From Chaetoderma sp. LZ-2023a (lineage: Eukaryota > Mollusca > Caudofoveata > Chaetodermatida > Chaetodermatidae), in contig CM067367.1 of NCBI GenBank assembly GCA_034401795.1, positions 84,147,314-84,211,313 on the forward strand: 64,000 nucleotides of DNA. Direction: 5' to 3'. The notes under the pieces were generated by a model that did not search any database, was not told where the DNA came from, and saw only the letters and a program-made list of their open reading frames with translations. A program made the translations under genes and the position numbers. Shown one piece after another: positions 22,661 through 32,101 of this stretch (its first letter is position 1; each line of letters begins with the position of its first letter).

Positions 22661-23210
22661 TCCAGATTTGATCGGACATGACCGATGTCCGACCGTTATT
22701 TCATACCCTGTTTCCGGATGCCTGGTAAAACCAGAATCCATTCCGGACAGCAAACCCGCTTGTCTGGCAACGCCAGGAGCAGAGGCGGGTGCTTCTTTAT
22801 TTCCTACCGGCAGTAGTAACACTACTACCGGAAACGGAAGTCGGAAAACTGAAAACGGAAGATGTCAACATATGCACTGCCGGGTCCAACAGACCCTGAA
22901 CTACATACTTACTCCCGGAACCGGAACCTTTATCGCCGGAAACTGTTGAATCGGAACCGGATGTTGGCGCATAAGTCCTATTCTCATGAGTCACCGGATG
23001 TTCGGACATGCCAGAACAATCTCGGTGCTCCTTTCCGGATGCCTGGTAAAACCAGAATCCATTCCGGACAGCAAACCCGCTTGTCTGGCAACGCCAGGAG
23101 CAGCGGCGGGTGCTTCTTTAGATGCGATCGCCGATCTTACCATATTCCTAGCAATCGGAATCACTGTGAAAACGGACCTTGGTGCAGGCGACATCCTGGC
23201 GTAATATTGT
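22661..23210 (-). pseudogene. DIRS-2 ORF1 start with internal duplicated segment
   Basis: On the minus strand a frame opens near 23194 (MSPAPRSVFTVIPIARN). A segment reading APGVARQAGLLSGMDSGFTR occurs twice, at about 23125-23035 and 22795-22725, nearly identical at DNA level over about 85 bases. Between them is a Ser/Gly-rich frame (SGDKGSGSGSKYVVQGLLD). Frame changes are required. GC content and CpG richness are higher than in the surrounding introns, in keeping with a transferred element rather than host sequence. Confidence 0.55.
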
Positions 23211-23540
23211 TTTGAGAGTACTAAGAATTACGTTATTAGGAGTGGTACTGGCTATTATTCCTTCTTACATGGTATCTTGATGGTATATAATAGGCATGGT
23301 TACTCTAACCTCTAAAGCGGGAGTGGTGACACGAAAACTGGTAACTCCAAACGCTAGAGTTACAAACACCTCTAAAACACCATGATATAAAAGTTAAACA
23401 TAACTTAGAAAGAATTGACTTCTTCCTTATGGTAGGCATCTTTGTTCAATTAGTTGTAGTAGATTGTCTATAAAAGCAAGCTAATTAACTTTTATATCTA
23501 ATTTTGATAGCTGACAGAACTGTTGGCTAGCAGAATATTT

Positions 23541-23823
23541 GAAAAGTGATTCAGTTTTCACAATTGGGACCTACTGCGCATGCGCGAGCGTGCTTAGTGA
23601 CAAACGTCACCAAGGAGTGAGTACAGACTGGTGCCAGTCTATTGTAAGGCTAATGCAGGGGGTCCCTCTACCAGAAGCCTGGTGGAGGGTCTACATGGTG
23701 ATGGTATAGGCATTAGGGAGTATAAGCAAGCATAAAAACTTTATTCTGATAGCTAAATGCAGATATTTGATTTAGCAAGTAGTGATTGAACGGTAATGGA
23801 TGTTTTTGTGGTGTAATAACAAC
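23541..23823. repeat. DIRS-2 inverted terminal repeat, window-right copy
   Basis: Runs from gaaaagtgattcagttttc to gtggtgtaataacaa and is the reverse complement of the left copy except at its outer end. It includes ctactgcgcatgcgcgagcg, a CpG-rich near-palindrome found in both copies. Confidence 0.9.
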
Positions 23824-24221
23824 AGTACATTACAAGATAATTGCCCTGTAATTATACCCTCCTACATAACAAAGGAATCATTGAACAAACCCCTCTGTGA
23901 AATGTCTCAGCTTTTAAAACACAGACACCTGGACTAGAGGTGTTATTCAAACTCTACATACATGTGCTCAGTACTCTCACTCAGTACTGTAATGTCTAAT
24001 GCAGCATTTATATAGCAAGGTTTACATGTATCTATAATGATTAGACATGGCATTAACCTTTATCCCTATTCATCAGAAAATAACTCGGCATTAAGCCATA
24101 ATTAAGTTAAATGAACTAAAATTAAGATCTACTGAATGTTGACTTTTTGGACAACAATTTGACTGAAAGATATAACTAACTACCCATTGGCAACAACAAT
24201 TTTTATTCTAATTGTTTTAAA
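23824..24221. other. non-coding, nothing recognised
   Basis: AT-rich sequence following the DIRS-2 end; no coding signal. Confidence 0.4.
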
Positions 24222-24457
24222 TATTAACAGAGAAGCCAGCCAAAAATGCCCTCTGCACTGGTCTTGAGGAACGATCATATATATGTATGCTAAGACTATC
24301 TTTTAAATTTTACCATTGGAATGTCTGATTCTATAACTGAGCCAGTCATTGCATTGTTAAATTTAAAATAATAGTCTTTTCTTATCCTGCAAATGGACAT
24401 TTGCTAATGATAAATCTAGTTTTTCTAGGCCAATATTGGCCATTAAAGTGTTAAAAT
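24222..24457. repeat. palindromic MITE, family A copy
   Basis: Has gccctctgcactggtcttgag, the palindrome aactgagccagtcattgca, cctgcaaatggacatttgc and the right end ggccattaaagtgttaaa. Diverged. One phrase here is abbreviated to its landmarks. Confidence 0.65.
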
Positions 24458-24483
24458 ATAACAATGTTGAGCTCAAGTAAATA

Positions 24484-24671
24484 TTGGTATGGAATTGGAA
24501 TTGGACTTGGAATTGATAAAATGGAATTGGAATTGAACTTGTCTGGGTGGAATTGGAATCGGAATCGACAAAATGAATTGATGTGGAAACGGAATTGGAA
24601 TTGGAATTGATAAAATGAATCGAGGTGGAATTGTAATTGGGATTGATAAAATGGAATTGACCATATCCCTG
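24484..24671. repeat. GGAATTGGAATTG array, possible hAT right end
   Basis: Units of ggaattggaattgataaaa run to ggaattgaccatatccctg. The end is the approximate reverse complement of cagggttcgggtcaattcc at 16112. The two arrays therefore point toward each other across 8.5 kb that includes DIRS-2. Confidence 0.55.
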
Positions 24672-24699
24672 GACTCTTCTATTGGTCTAGCCAGCTGAG

Positions 24700-24868
24700 T
24701 GAAGCAAAAACTCTTGCCTTGCTGAAGATTTTGAAAACAATTTGACTGAAAGTTGTTGGTGGCTTAGCCACCAATATCTTTTAGTCAAATTGTTTTCAAA
24801 ATATTTACTATGTCCAGAGATATAACCTTTGCAATGCCGTCTGCAAAAACTCAGTAGTCAGGTGGCTA
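24700..24868. repeat. hairpin MITE, family B copy
   Basis: Hairpin arms gattttgaaaacaatttgac and caaattgttttcaaaatatt, turn at ggtggcttagccacc, and right end with actcagtagtcaggtggc. Confidence 0.75.
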
Positions 24869-25225
24869 AACAACAAAGAAAAGGAATTTAGTGAAGGAAA
24901 CATAAATACTAATATATATCATTCAATTTACCTCAACCCATTAGAATCAAACATCAAACATTTAACCTCCACCAGGTAGTGTTAACGGGATCATATTTCA
25001 CAAAATACACAACAGATGAGTCACATTCATTCTTCAAGTTTGGAAGGCACAGGGTGAAACAGCCATCGTTGGATGAGATGTCTTTTAAACACAATTCAAA
25101 TTTAATTCACAATTTTTAAAAGTATGAGACACTATTAGTCACATAATGTAAAAAATTTGACACAGACGTAAACACACACCACCCGCCTCACTTATTCTAG
25201 TCACGAGTTGCAACTAAAAACGTAT
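24869..25225. other. non-coding, nothing recognised
   Basis: AT-rich unique-looking sequence. Confidence 0.4.
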
Positions 25226-25361
25226 TAGCTGTCTAACTGCTGCAGACCACCCAACTGTTATTTCAATGAGCAATAACTCTGGACCTGCTGAATAGTCAGC
25301 ATATCCACAGATAAACCCCATGGAAAATGTAGTCTGCAGAAACTCAGCAGGCTGACAGTTA
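25226..25361. repeat. family B MITE lacking its central hairpin
   Basis: The outer ends (gctgtctaactgctgcag and gcaggctgacagttaa) and subterminal blocks are present, but gctgaatagtcagcatatcc replaces the usual 90-base hairpin. This fits excision of the palindrome by slippage. Confidence 0.65.
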
Positions 25362-25600
25362 ATAAATACTTGGGTTACTGTCCATTTATATCTTTATCTG
25401 TATTTCTAAGCAACATAATGAGCCATTGCAAACCTTCAACCCATTTTTTTTTAAATTCTGATTTTTCAGATTTTCCTTCCGATCTAAAAAAAATACATTT
25501 CACCATTTCTTGTGTTAGATTTTCAGTAAAATCCGTTCAGTAGTTTCCTATAGATAGACACTCGCAAAGAGGCAGTCGCTCCGCTTTAAGGCAATGACAA
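25362..25600. other. non-coding with a repeat-like tail
   Basis: Contains ttagattttcagtaaaatcc and a gccgttccagtagtt-like phrase reminiscent of the AGAGGCCC family. Not firmly assigned. Confidence 0.3.
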
Positions 25601-25760
25601 TTAACCCTTTAATGGTCATACCGGCCAAAACCGGCCTCTGTATTGGTCATGTGGAATGTTCATTTACAGGCCAAGAGAATACAATTTTTTTACATTTACC
25701 ATTCGAATGACTGGCTCGATAATCGAGCTAGTCATACCAGTGATAACTTTTTACAAATTG
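25601..25760. repeat. palindromic MITE, family A copy
   Basis: Left end ttaaccctttaatggtcata, followed by ccggccaaaaccggcctctg. The central palindrome is ggctcgataatcgagctagt. It is truncated on the right into the next repeat. Confidence 0.75.
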
Positions 25761-26336
25761 TCAAAAATTCAGAAATGGCAAGGTTGAAATCGGCATCACC
25801 TAGACAAAACCAATTTTGGCTCCAATATGGCGGCCAAACACATTACATTCTGATTAATCCACGGTGCCCATGTTTATTTTACCTATCAACTTCCATTGAA
25901 CAAACTTTAATGGCCCTTAGTCCCTAATCATACATGTATATCCCAAATTTTCACCCGATCTGTTCAGCAGTTATGTAGTTGTTTTCACGAAAACTAGGTA
26001 ATCCAAGATGGCTGCCAAACCATTTGATCAATTAAGTTCCTTTAAACAGAGTTGGTTCAGCTATTGCCCTATATGATACTTCATAAGTTTTTAATCAATT
26101 TTTGAACGCCCTTTCTAAAAAAATAAGCCAAAATCCAAGATGGCCACTGGCCAAATTGGCCGATCAGCTTCCTTTGAACAAACTTGGATCTCTATGCCCT
26201 ACGGATGTTTCCTGCCAAATATAATTGAAATCGGCCCAGTCGCTCTTCAGAAATTGTTAAAAGAAAAAGTTGGCAGAAGGATGGCCGGATGGTCGCCTTA
26301 GCAAAAGCTCACTTGGCCATTCTGGCTAGGCGAGTT
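25761..26336. repeat. AGAGGCCC-type dispersed repeat, right-hand part
   Basis: Family phrases are present: aatatggcggccaaacac, actaggtaatccaagatgg and tgcctgccaaatataattga-like sequence. The terminus is agctcacttggccattctgg followed by ctaggcgagtt. Confidence 0.7.
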
Positions 26337-27106
26337 AAAAATAACAAACCGAGAAAACTTATACTATTTGAGTCACGACTGAAAATCAATAACAATGTAT
26401 CTTTAGTTCTGACTCACATTAGCATAACCTACATTTCTGACAAATTTGCCCATGTAGCAATTAGTGTTCATTGTAAGGAAATGACAATTCAGGTAACAAT
26501 GTCCATATTTTCAGGACTGATACCAGTCCTCCAAATGCTGCCAAAAACTAACAGAAAACAAACCTCCTGTGTTACATGTATTTTATTTATATTCAGAACC
26601 TGGTTAAAATCTGTTAACCTAACCTGAGTTCATATTTTTGAATGGCAATAACTAGTCTGTTAGTCTACCACACGATATCCCTTGGAAATGATCAAATTGG
26701 CCATCTTTCACAAAGGGCAATTACTCTGGCAAATATTGACGAACATTAATGGAGCATCAACTCGACTCTGGCTTTGCAACATTAAGTTATATTTTGAATT
26801 TGGCTCAAATCTGCTTAATCCAGCATTTATTGCCCAGAAATTAATAATTTTATTTTTTCAATGTATTTATAAACTTACAAGACGGTACACATGTATGAAA
26901 AGTAACATTCCTATATCCCTCTGAGCATAGTTCTTAACGGGCTATTTACAAAACAGTTTCTCTTCATCGTGAGACATGTCTAAACATCAATATATATATA
27001 TGACAATATATACCATAGCTAATGATAAACTTTGCTGCGTATAAATTAAATTAGAAATTATTATCCCTGGAACATTATCATCCCGTAGAGGCAACATGGT
27101 GACGAG
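26337..27106. other. 3' flank of exon D, part of the D/E duplication
   Basis: From about 26640 this is homologous to 31430-32080, 3' of exon E. Blocks such as gctctgttagtctaccacac-like, cgcttaatccagcattta-like and cttcatcgtgagac are shared. The corresponding stretch at E carries an extra MITE. One AT repeat occurs at about 26991-27001. Confidence 0.65.
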
Positions 27107-27112
27107 TTTATT
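27107..27112 (-). terminator. candidate AATAAA poly(A) signal, exon D
   Basis: A minus-strand AATAAA 17 bases below the exon D stop codon, at the same distance as in exon E. So close to the stop, it would give a very short 3' UTR. Confidence 0.55.
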
Positions 27113-27128
27113 ACTTCATAAGTGAAAA

Positions 27129-27704
27129 TTACGCATTACACTTTTTTACATAGCAAATCTTCTCGTGGCGGCGCAAACTCTGTCGCAAACTGAAGCCCTT
27201 ACCACAACCGTTGCAGACATGTGGTTGATAGTTCTTATGCTGATTGATATGATCCTCATAACGGTTTCTAATCTGGAAGTTTTTATTGCAATATTCACAG
27301 ACGTAACGGAACTGCATTTTATGTTTCTCATTCACATGTTCTATTAAACCGCATCTGCTTTTGTATCGTGCGCCGCACTCTTTGCAATCATATATATCTC
27401 TGTGCACAGTTTTTTCATGGTACTGCAACCACTCGATGGTAGTAAATGTATCCAAACATGACCTGCATTTCCAAGCTTGCGAATGTTTCAGGTGAAGATG
27501 ATTGGTCAAATCTGTTTGACAATATGCTTGGTAACTGCACATATTACAGCTAAATACTGACTCATCCAAAGCGTGTAAGTTTTTCACAGAAGACTTGACA
27601 TCTTGAGCCAAAGTAATAATTGGATTTATCAATTCCAATGAGGCAGGCGGTTTGTTATAAGACTGTTTGATATATGAAGCGGGTCCAGGCGCCACAGCAT
27701 AGAG
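27129..27704 (-). CDS. C2H2 zinc-finger terminal exon D (5 fingers)
   Basis: A probable alternative last exon of a DNA-binding factor. The acceptor tctttgttttacag ends at 27705. The frame is phase 0 from LYAVAPGPAS, and 191 residues precede the stop. The first 52 residues are a linker (PPASLELINPIITLAQD). Finger 1 is C53, C56, H69, H74 and finger 2 is C80, C83, H96, H101. Finger 3 is C107, C110, H123, H128 and finger 4 is C136, C139, H152, H156. Finger 5 is the C2HC variant C164, C167, H180, C184, introduced by QPHVC. The frame is open upstream of the splice site, but that stretch is intronic because the acceptor and the first exon codons are conserved in B, E and F. About 89% identical to exon E and exactly the same exon length (576 bases). 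Confidence 0.9.
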   Translation of the reverse strand, partial: LYAVAPGPASYIKQSYNKPPASLELINPIITLAQDVKSSVKNLHALDESVFSCNMCSYQAYCQTDLTNHLHLKHSQAWKCRSCLDTFTTIEWLQYHEKTVHRDIYDCKECGARYKSRCGLIEHVNEKHKMQFRYVCEYCNKNFQIRNRYEDHINQHKNYQPHVCNGCGKGFSLRQSLRRHEKICYVKKCNA

Positions 27705-28012
27705 CTGTAAAACAAAGATACATATTCTCTTCAGAGGCTGATGGCATTTAATATTAAACGTTGGGAAACAATTTATCCACAACTATGAAAACCGACTGAG
27801 ATAGCGTCACCTCAAATGCTCGTTAGAATTATACCGGTACAACATTCAAATGACTAATCCTACCCGGGTAACGTTTTATCATCGGGGCACTATTTAACCG
27901 AGACATACTGCTGAGAATAAGTTCCACATGGCCACAAAATTAACCATGGTCAGTCTTGAAGATGGTGTGTGACCATGGTAAATATAAATAAAAATAACCG
28001 TACAAATTAATC
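27705..28012. other. intron upstream of exon D, duplicated with E
   Basis: Begins with the acceptor tract. To about 27965 it aligns with 32678-32945, sharing gaggctgatggcatttaat and acccgggtaacgttttat-like blocks. No other exon. Confidence 0.6.
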
Positions 28013-28390
28013 TATTAGCAACAAGAGTCCCAAGGGCCTGTGATGCTCCCCTGGACCATTAGCATTTGAATAACTTGCGTTTAAAGACATTTTCGAAAAA
28101 TCCAAGATGGCCAGCAAATAAATTGCCCAATCAAAATTCTTGTTTGTTATGTTTAAGCCTACTGCCACAGGATACTTCTACCCAAATTTCGCTGAAATTT
28201 CGCTATTAATTAAGAAGTAGTGTTTTAAATGGTTCGGGAAAATTTTCAAGAAATTCAAGATGGCCACCAAAAAATTGACCACCCAAAATTCTGAATAGAA
28301 TTTTTAGAGCCTACCACAACATAATTCGTTCAGCCACGTTAGAATAAAATCCACCAAACAGTTAAGGATACAATTGTGAAATTTTATTTC
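28013..28390. repeat. AGAGGCCC-type dispersed repeat, left-hand part
   Basis: Starts acaagagtcccaagggcctg with gctcccctggaccattagc, then tccaagatggccagcaaa and tcaagatggccaccaaaaa units. It stops without the usual right end. Confidence 0.65.
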
Positions 28391-28850
28391 AAAATTTTTG
28401 CTGAATATGCACCTTTATAAGTCAACAAAATGTCTGCAAATGAGGCAAAATACTTCACAATGATAATTAGCCAAGGAAAAATTAAATCATTGTGGTTTCT
28501 TTAGCAAAATAGATAGATAGATAGTGCATTTATATTGCGCTGAACTCCATGTTATTGCATGCTTAAATACCCACATTTTGGCGTTTCATCATTCAATTCT
28601 TGCAATTTAATAATTCATTTCTCAAATTTCACTAGGCAGTAGGCTTTTCAGCATTAAATTCTTGCAAACCAACAAGTAATTTTCCAAATTTCAATAGGCA
28701 CTAAGGCTATCATGCCCCACCGCTTGGACACATGCGCTAGGTAGGCTAGCGCCTTACTGTTCCTTCGCGACTCCACTTGAACAGTCTCAGCTAACAAGCC
28801 AAGAGTGGTGGGGGATGATGTACGATTGAACGTACTAATTTGGCTTGTGC
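28391..28850. other. non-coding with a short TAGA repeat
   Basis: Contains (TAGA)n at about 28508-28524 and two diverged copies of a block around gcaatttaataattcattt and aaccaacaagtaattttcc. No coding signal. Confidence 0.4.
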
Positions 28851-29300
28851 TCCCACCAAGGTGGCTAAGCCACCAACAACGTTCAGTCCAATTGTTTTCA
28901 AAGTATTCAGCAGGTCCCAGTCATTGTCTATTGAAATTATTGTCTGGTGGCTTGAAGCAAGCAGCCTGGTACGATAAATAGCTGACCAATATATGGTAAG
29001 CGATATAAGTCCCTTGATTCCCACTTTTGTTGGACTGAGTCTTTGTAAAACACTTGTCTGCTGCACATAGCCGATATATGTGTGGCTAGGTCACTAACAA
29101 CTTTCAGTCAAATTGTTTTCAAAATATTCAGCAGGTCCCAGTAATTGCCTATTGAAATTATTTTCTGGTGGCTTGAAGCAATCAGCCTGGTACGATAAAT
29201 AGCTGAACAAAGTATAGTAAGCGATATAAATCCCTTGATTCCACTTTTGTTGGAATGAAAACACATGTCTGCTGCACATAGCCAATACATGATCATACAT
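28851..29300. repeat. direct tandem duplication containing half family B hairpins
   Basis: Two copies of about 220 bases, each starting at a half hairpin (ccaacaacgttcagtccaat / ctaacaactttcagtcaaat). Each continues through gtctggtggcttgaagcaa and tggtacgataaatagctga to ctgctgcacatagcc. The copies differ by scattered substitutions and small indels. Confidence 0.75.
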
Positions 29301-29600
29301 TAAATAGTCTTCAATGTAAGGAAACAACCATTCACTTAACAATGTTCATATTTCCAAGTCCTATACCTCCTCCAACGGATGAATCCGGTTTTATTTATGC
29401 CACACCCATCTCTGGCTAAGCTCCACCCACGCTTTGCTCGTGTTGGGATCCGTAGAACCATGAACCCCAATTTTTAGAAAACTACACAGGTAAGTCGTTG
29501 AATATTTTGCAACTAATTTGACTCGGTCAGTCAAATTAGTTTCAAACTATTCAACAGAATGTTTATTAAATAGTAAAGACATACAATTCATACAACTTGA
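29301..29600. repeat. family C hairpin within a longer dispersed repeat
   Basis: Includes ctaagctccacccacgcttt, shared with about 55120 and, in altered form, with 36900 and 51750. The hairpin gaatattttgcaactaattt faces aattagtttcaaactattca. The right flank aatgtttattaaatagta is also shared with 55310. Confidence 0.65.
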
Positions 29601-29647
29601 TGGACTATTAAAGAGATAGTCACCGTTAGATATAAATAAATTTTGAA

Positions 29648-31240
29648 CAAGAGGCCCGTGTCGCTCACCTGGAACACCATCAATTTTTGTCAAAATTGTT
29701 GGTGGGTGGTTTAGCAGTCTTTTAAATGAGTTTGTGGACATTTTTGGAAGTGCAATATGGCCGCCAAACACATTACACCTTGATTGGCCCATGGCGACCA
29801 TGTTTTTCTGATGGATCAACTTCCCTTGAACAAATTTTAATGGCCCAAATTTCGGCCTGATCACTTAAGCAGTTCAGGAGGTCATTTTCGTGAAAACTAG
29901 GTCATCCAAGATGGTTGCCGAACCATTTGGTCAATCAAGTTCTCTTGAACAAACTTGGCTTACCTCTTGGCCTAGATGAAGATTCCCCAAGTGGTTTCGG
30001 AGAAGATTTTTAAAGACATTTCCTGAAATCGGTCGAAATCCAAAATGGCCACTGGGTTCATTTGAACAAACTTGGGTCCTTTCTGCCAAATATAATTGAA
30101 ACCGGCCTGGCAGTTCTCGAGAAGACATTTTAAATTTCCCATTGCTTTAGCATGGGCGCTTTTGACGAGAAAATTATCCAAGATGGCCGCCAAACTGTTT
30201 ATTCGACAGTTTCGAAAATTGCAAATTTGAGCTCAGAATGCCCAAAAACAGAGAACCAATTTTGGCCTCAAAATCCATCAAATAAAAATATCCAATATGT
30301 CCGCCAAACACGCTAAATTTTGATAGGCCCACAGCGGCCATGTTTTTTGACGGAGCAACTTCCCTTGAACAAACTTTAATGGCCCTTAGTCCCTAATCAT
30401 TTCTCCCAAATTTCGGCCTGATCCATTCAGCGGTTCTCGAGAAGTCGTTTTCGGGGAAAACTAGGTCATACAAGATGGCCACCCAACCATTCGCTCAATC
30501 AATTAGTCTTGAACAAAGTTGGCTTACGTCTTTGCCTAGATGAGGTTTCATGCGTTTTTAATCGATTCCCCAAGTCGTTTCTGAGAACGAGATTTTTAGA
30601 CATTTCCTAAAAATCTGCAGAAATCCAAGATGGCCGCCGGTTAAATCAGCCGATCGGCTTCATTTGAACAAACTTCGATCCCTAAGCCCTAAGGATGCTC
30701 TCTGCAAAAATATAATTGAAATCTGCCTAGAAGTTCTCCAGAAGACGACATTTTAAATTTCCCATTGCTTTAGTATGGGCACCTTTGCCGGGAAAATAAT
30801 CCAAGATGGTCCCACTTTATTGGCCCTTAATCCTTAATCATATCTGCCAAATTTCGACCCGATCCGTTCGGCGGTTCTGGAGAATAAGTCGTTTTCGCTA
30901 AAACTAGGTCAACTAAGATGGCCGCCGAACCATTTGACCAATCAAGTTCCCTTGAACAAACTTGGTTCAGCTCTTGCCCTAGATCATATTTCATAAGTTT
31001 TGCACCAATCCCCATAACGGTTTCGGAGATTTTTAAAGATGTTTCCTAAAATCGGCCGAAATCCAAGATGGCCACCGGCCAAATAGGTCGATCGGCTTCA
31101 TTTGAACAAACTTGAATCCCTATACCCTAAGGATGCTTCCTGCCAAATATAATTGAAATCGGCCCAGTGGTTCTTGAGAAGTCGTTTAAAGGAAAAGTTG
31201 ACAGATGGACGACGGACAGACGGTCGCCACGGAAGAGCTA
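29648..31240. repeat. AGAGGCCC-type dispersed repeat, long copy
   Basis: Starts aacaagaggcccgtgtcgc, then tcacctggaac, and ends aaaagttgacagatggacg, cggtcgccacgg. It holds three or four imperfect internal units of roughly 500 bases. Each has the phrases cttgaacaaactttaatggc, actaggtcatccaagatgg, aaatccaagatggcc and tgccaaatataattgaaa-like sequence. Inverted ends and internal reiteration suggest a composite, non-coding mobile unit. Confidence 0.8.
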
Positions 31241-31583
31241 ACAATTCTATTTTATTTTGGACATTTTTGGAAATGAAATGGTCTTAAGGTATTGTTACTG
31301 CATACCCGTTTTCTAGACATTCCAGTCACCCATATTTGTTATTTTTATGCAAACATTTGTGCACATTGCAGTTTGTAATTTCATAAATATATTAAGGCAT
31401 AAAAGTGTTAAGCTATATTGAGCATTTGGCTACAGTCTGTTAGTCCACCACACAATAATCCCTTGGAAATTAACAAAGTGACCATCTTTTTCAATGGAGG
31501 TAACACTTCAAGGACAAATACTTTGGCACATATTGACAAAAATTAATGGAACATGAACGCGACATCTGCCTTTCCAACATTAA
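31241..31583. other. 3' flank of exon E, start of the D/E duplication
   Basis: Homologous to the sequence starting near 26640 from about 31430 onward. The TTAA at 31580-31583 is the target copy left of the family C insertion. Confidence 0.55.
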
Positions 31584-31749
31584 CCCTTTCACCGATAAAT
31601 CACTGAAAACATTTTTACGATATAAAATTCAGTCAAATATTTTGAAATTAATTTGACTTGGAGCCAGTCAAATTAATTTCAAAATATTCACCAATTATCC
31701 AGTATGTTTGCATTAAAAATGAGATATGAGGAATTCATCAGTGAAAGGG
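31584..31749. repeat. MITE, family C, with TTAA target duplication
   Basis: A 166-base element with ends CCCTTTCACCGATAAATC and, inverted, CCCTTTCACTGATGAATT. The core hairpin is caaatattttgaaattaatt facing aattaatttcaaaatattca. TTAA flanks it on both sides (31580-31583, 31750-31753). The duplicated segment next to exon D has a single TTAA in the matching sequence (about 26784) and no insertion. That comparison fixes the boundaries and target. Confidence 0.93.
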
Positions 31750-31753
31750 TTAA

Positions 31754-32079
31754 GTTATGTTATGAATTTGGTTAGAATCCGCTTAATCCAGCATTTATGG
31801 CCCCGAAGTTAATAATTTTATTTCTAAATTGTATGTACGAAACTTACAAGAAGGTACATGTAGGAACAGGAATATTCCTATGTACATTACATTGAGCATC
31901 ATTTTAGCGGAGTAATATTTAAAAAACCATTTCTCTTCATCGTGAAACTGGTTTAAAAATCAATATCAATACATTATACATATGACTATAATACAGCTAA
32001 TTATACAATTTCCAGCTGAAAATTAGTTCGAAATTATCATCCCGTATAAATTGTCTCTTAGAGGCAACTTGGTAATGAG
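31754..32079. other. 3' flank of exon E, duplicated with D
   Basis: Aligns with 26788-27106 (agttaataattttatttct, ttctcttcatcgtgaaac and similar blocks). Non-coding. Confidence 0.55.
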
Positions 32080-32085
32080 TTTATT
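32080..32085 (-). terminator. candidate AATAAA poly(A) signal, exon E
   Basis: Minus-strand AATAAA 17 bases below the exon E stop codon, in the position conserved with exon D. Confidence 0.55.
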
Positions 32086-32101
32086 ACTTCATAAGATTAA
32101 A

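Larger units (their letters stand above)
17155..23823 (-). mobile_element. DIRS-type retroelement with ITRs and internal complementary region
   Basis: Read on the minus strand the order is terminal repeat (23823-23541), gag-like ORF1 (about 23210-20921), RT/RNase H (about 20440-18938), tyrosine recombinase (about 18854-17840), internal complementary region (17678-17546) and terminal repeat (17475-17155). This is the full DIRS-1 layout. The terminal repeats are near-identical over about 250 bases, and the internal region is the joined complement of both extreme ends, as circular-intermediate models of DIRS replication require. All ORFs are frameshifted and a family A MITE has inserted at about 21740-21870, so the copy is immobile. 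It sits between exons C and D of the zinc-finger array. Confidence 0.92.

Noticed and set aside
22668-23215. Plus-strand frames through the GC-rich part of DIRS-2
   Set aside because: They run opposite to the element's coding direction and their repetition follows the duplicated 85-base segment.
27705-27782. N-terminal extension of exon D from an upstream ATG
   Set aside because: It crosses a conserved acceptor; the extra codons are intronic and the same holds for B, F and J.
28960-29342. Minus-strand frames in duplicated sequence (62-91 codons)
   Set aside because: Both arise from the same 220-base tandem duplication that includes hairpin MITE halves; no protein features.
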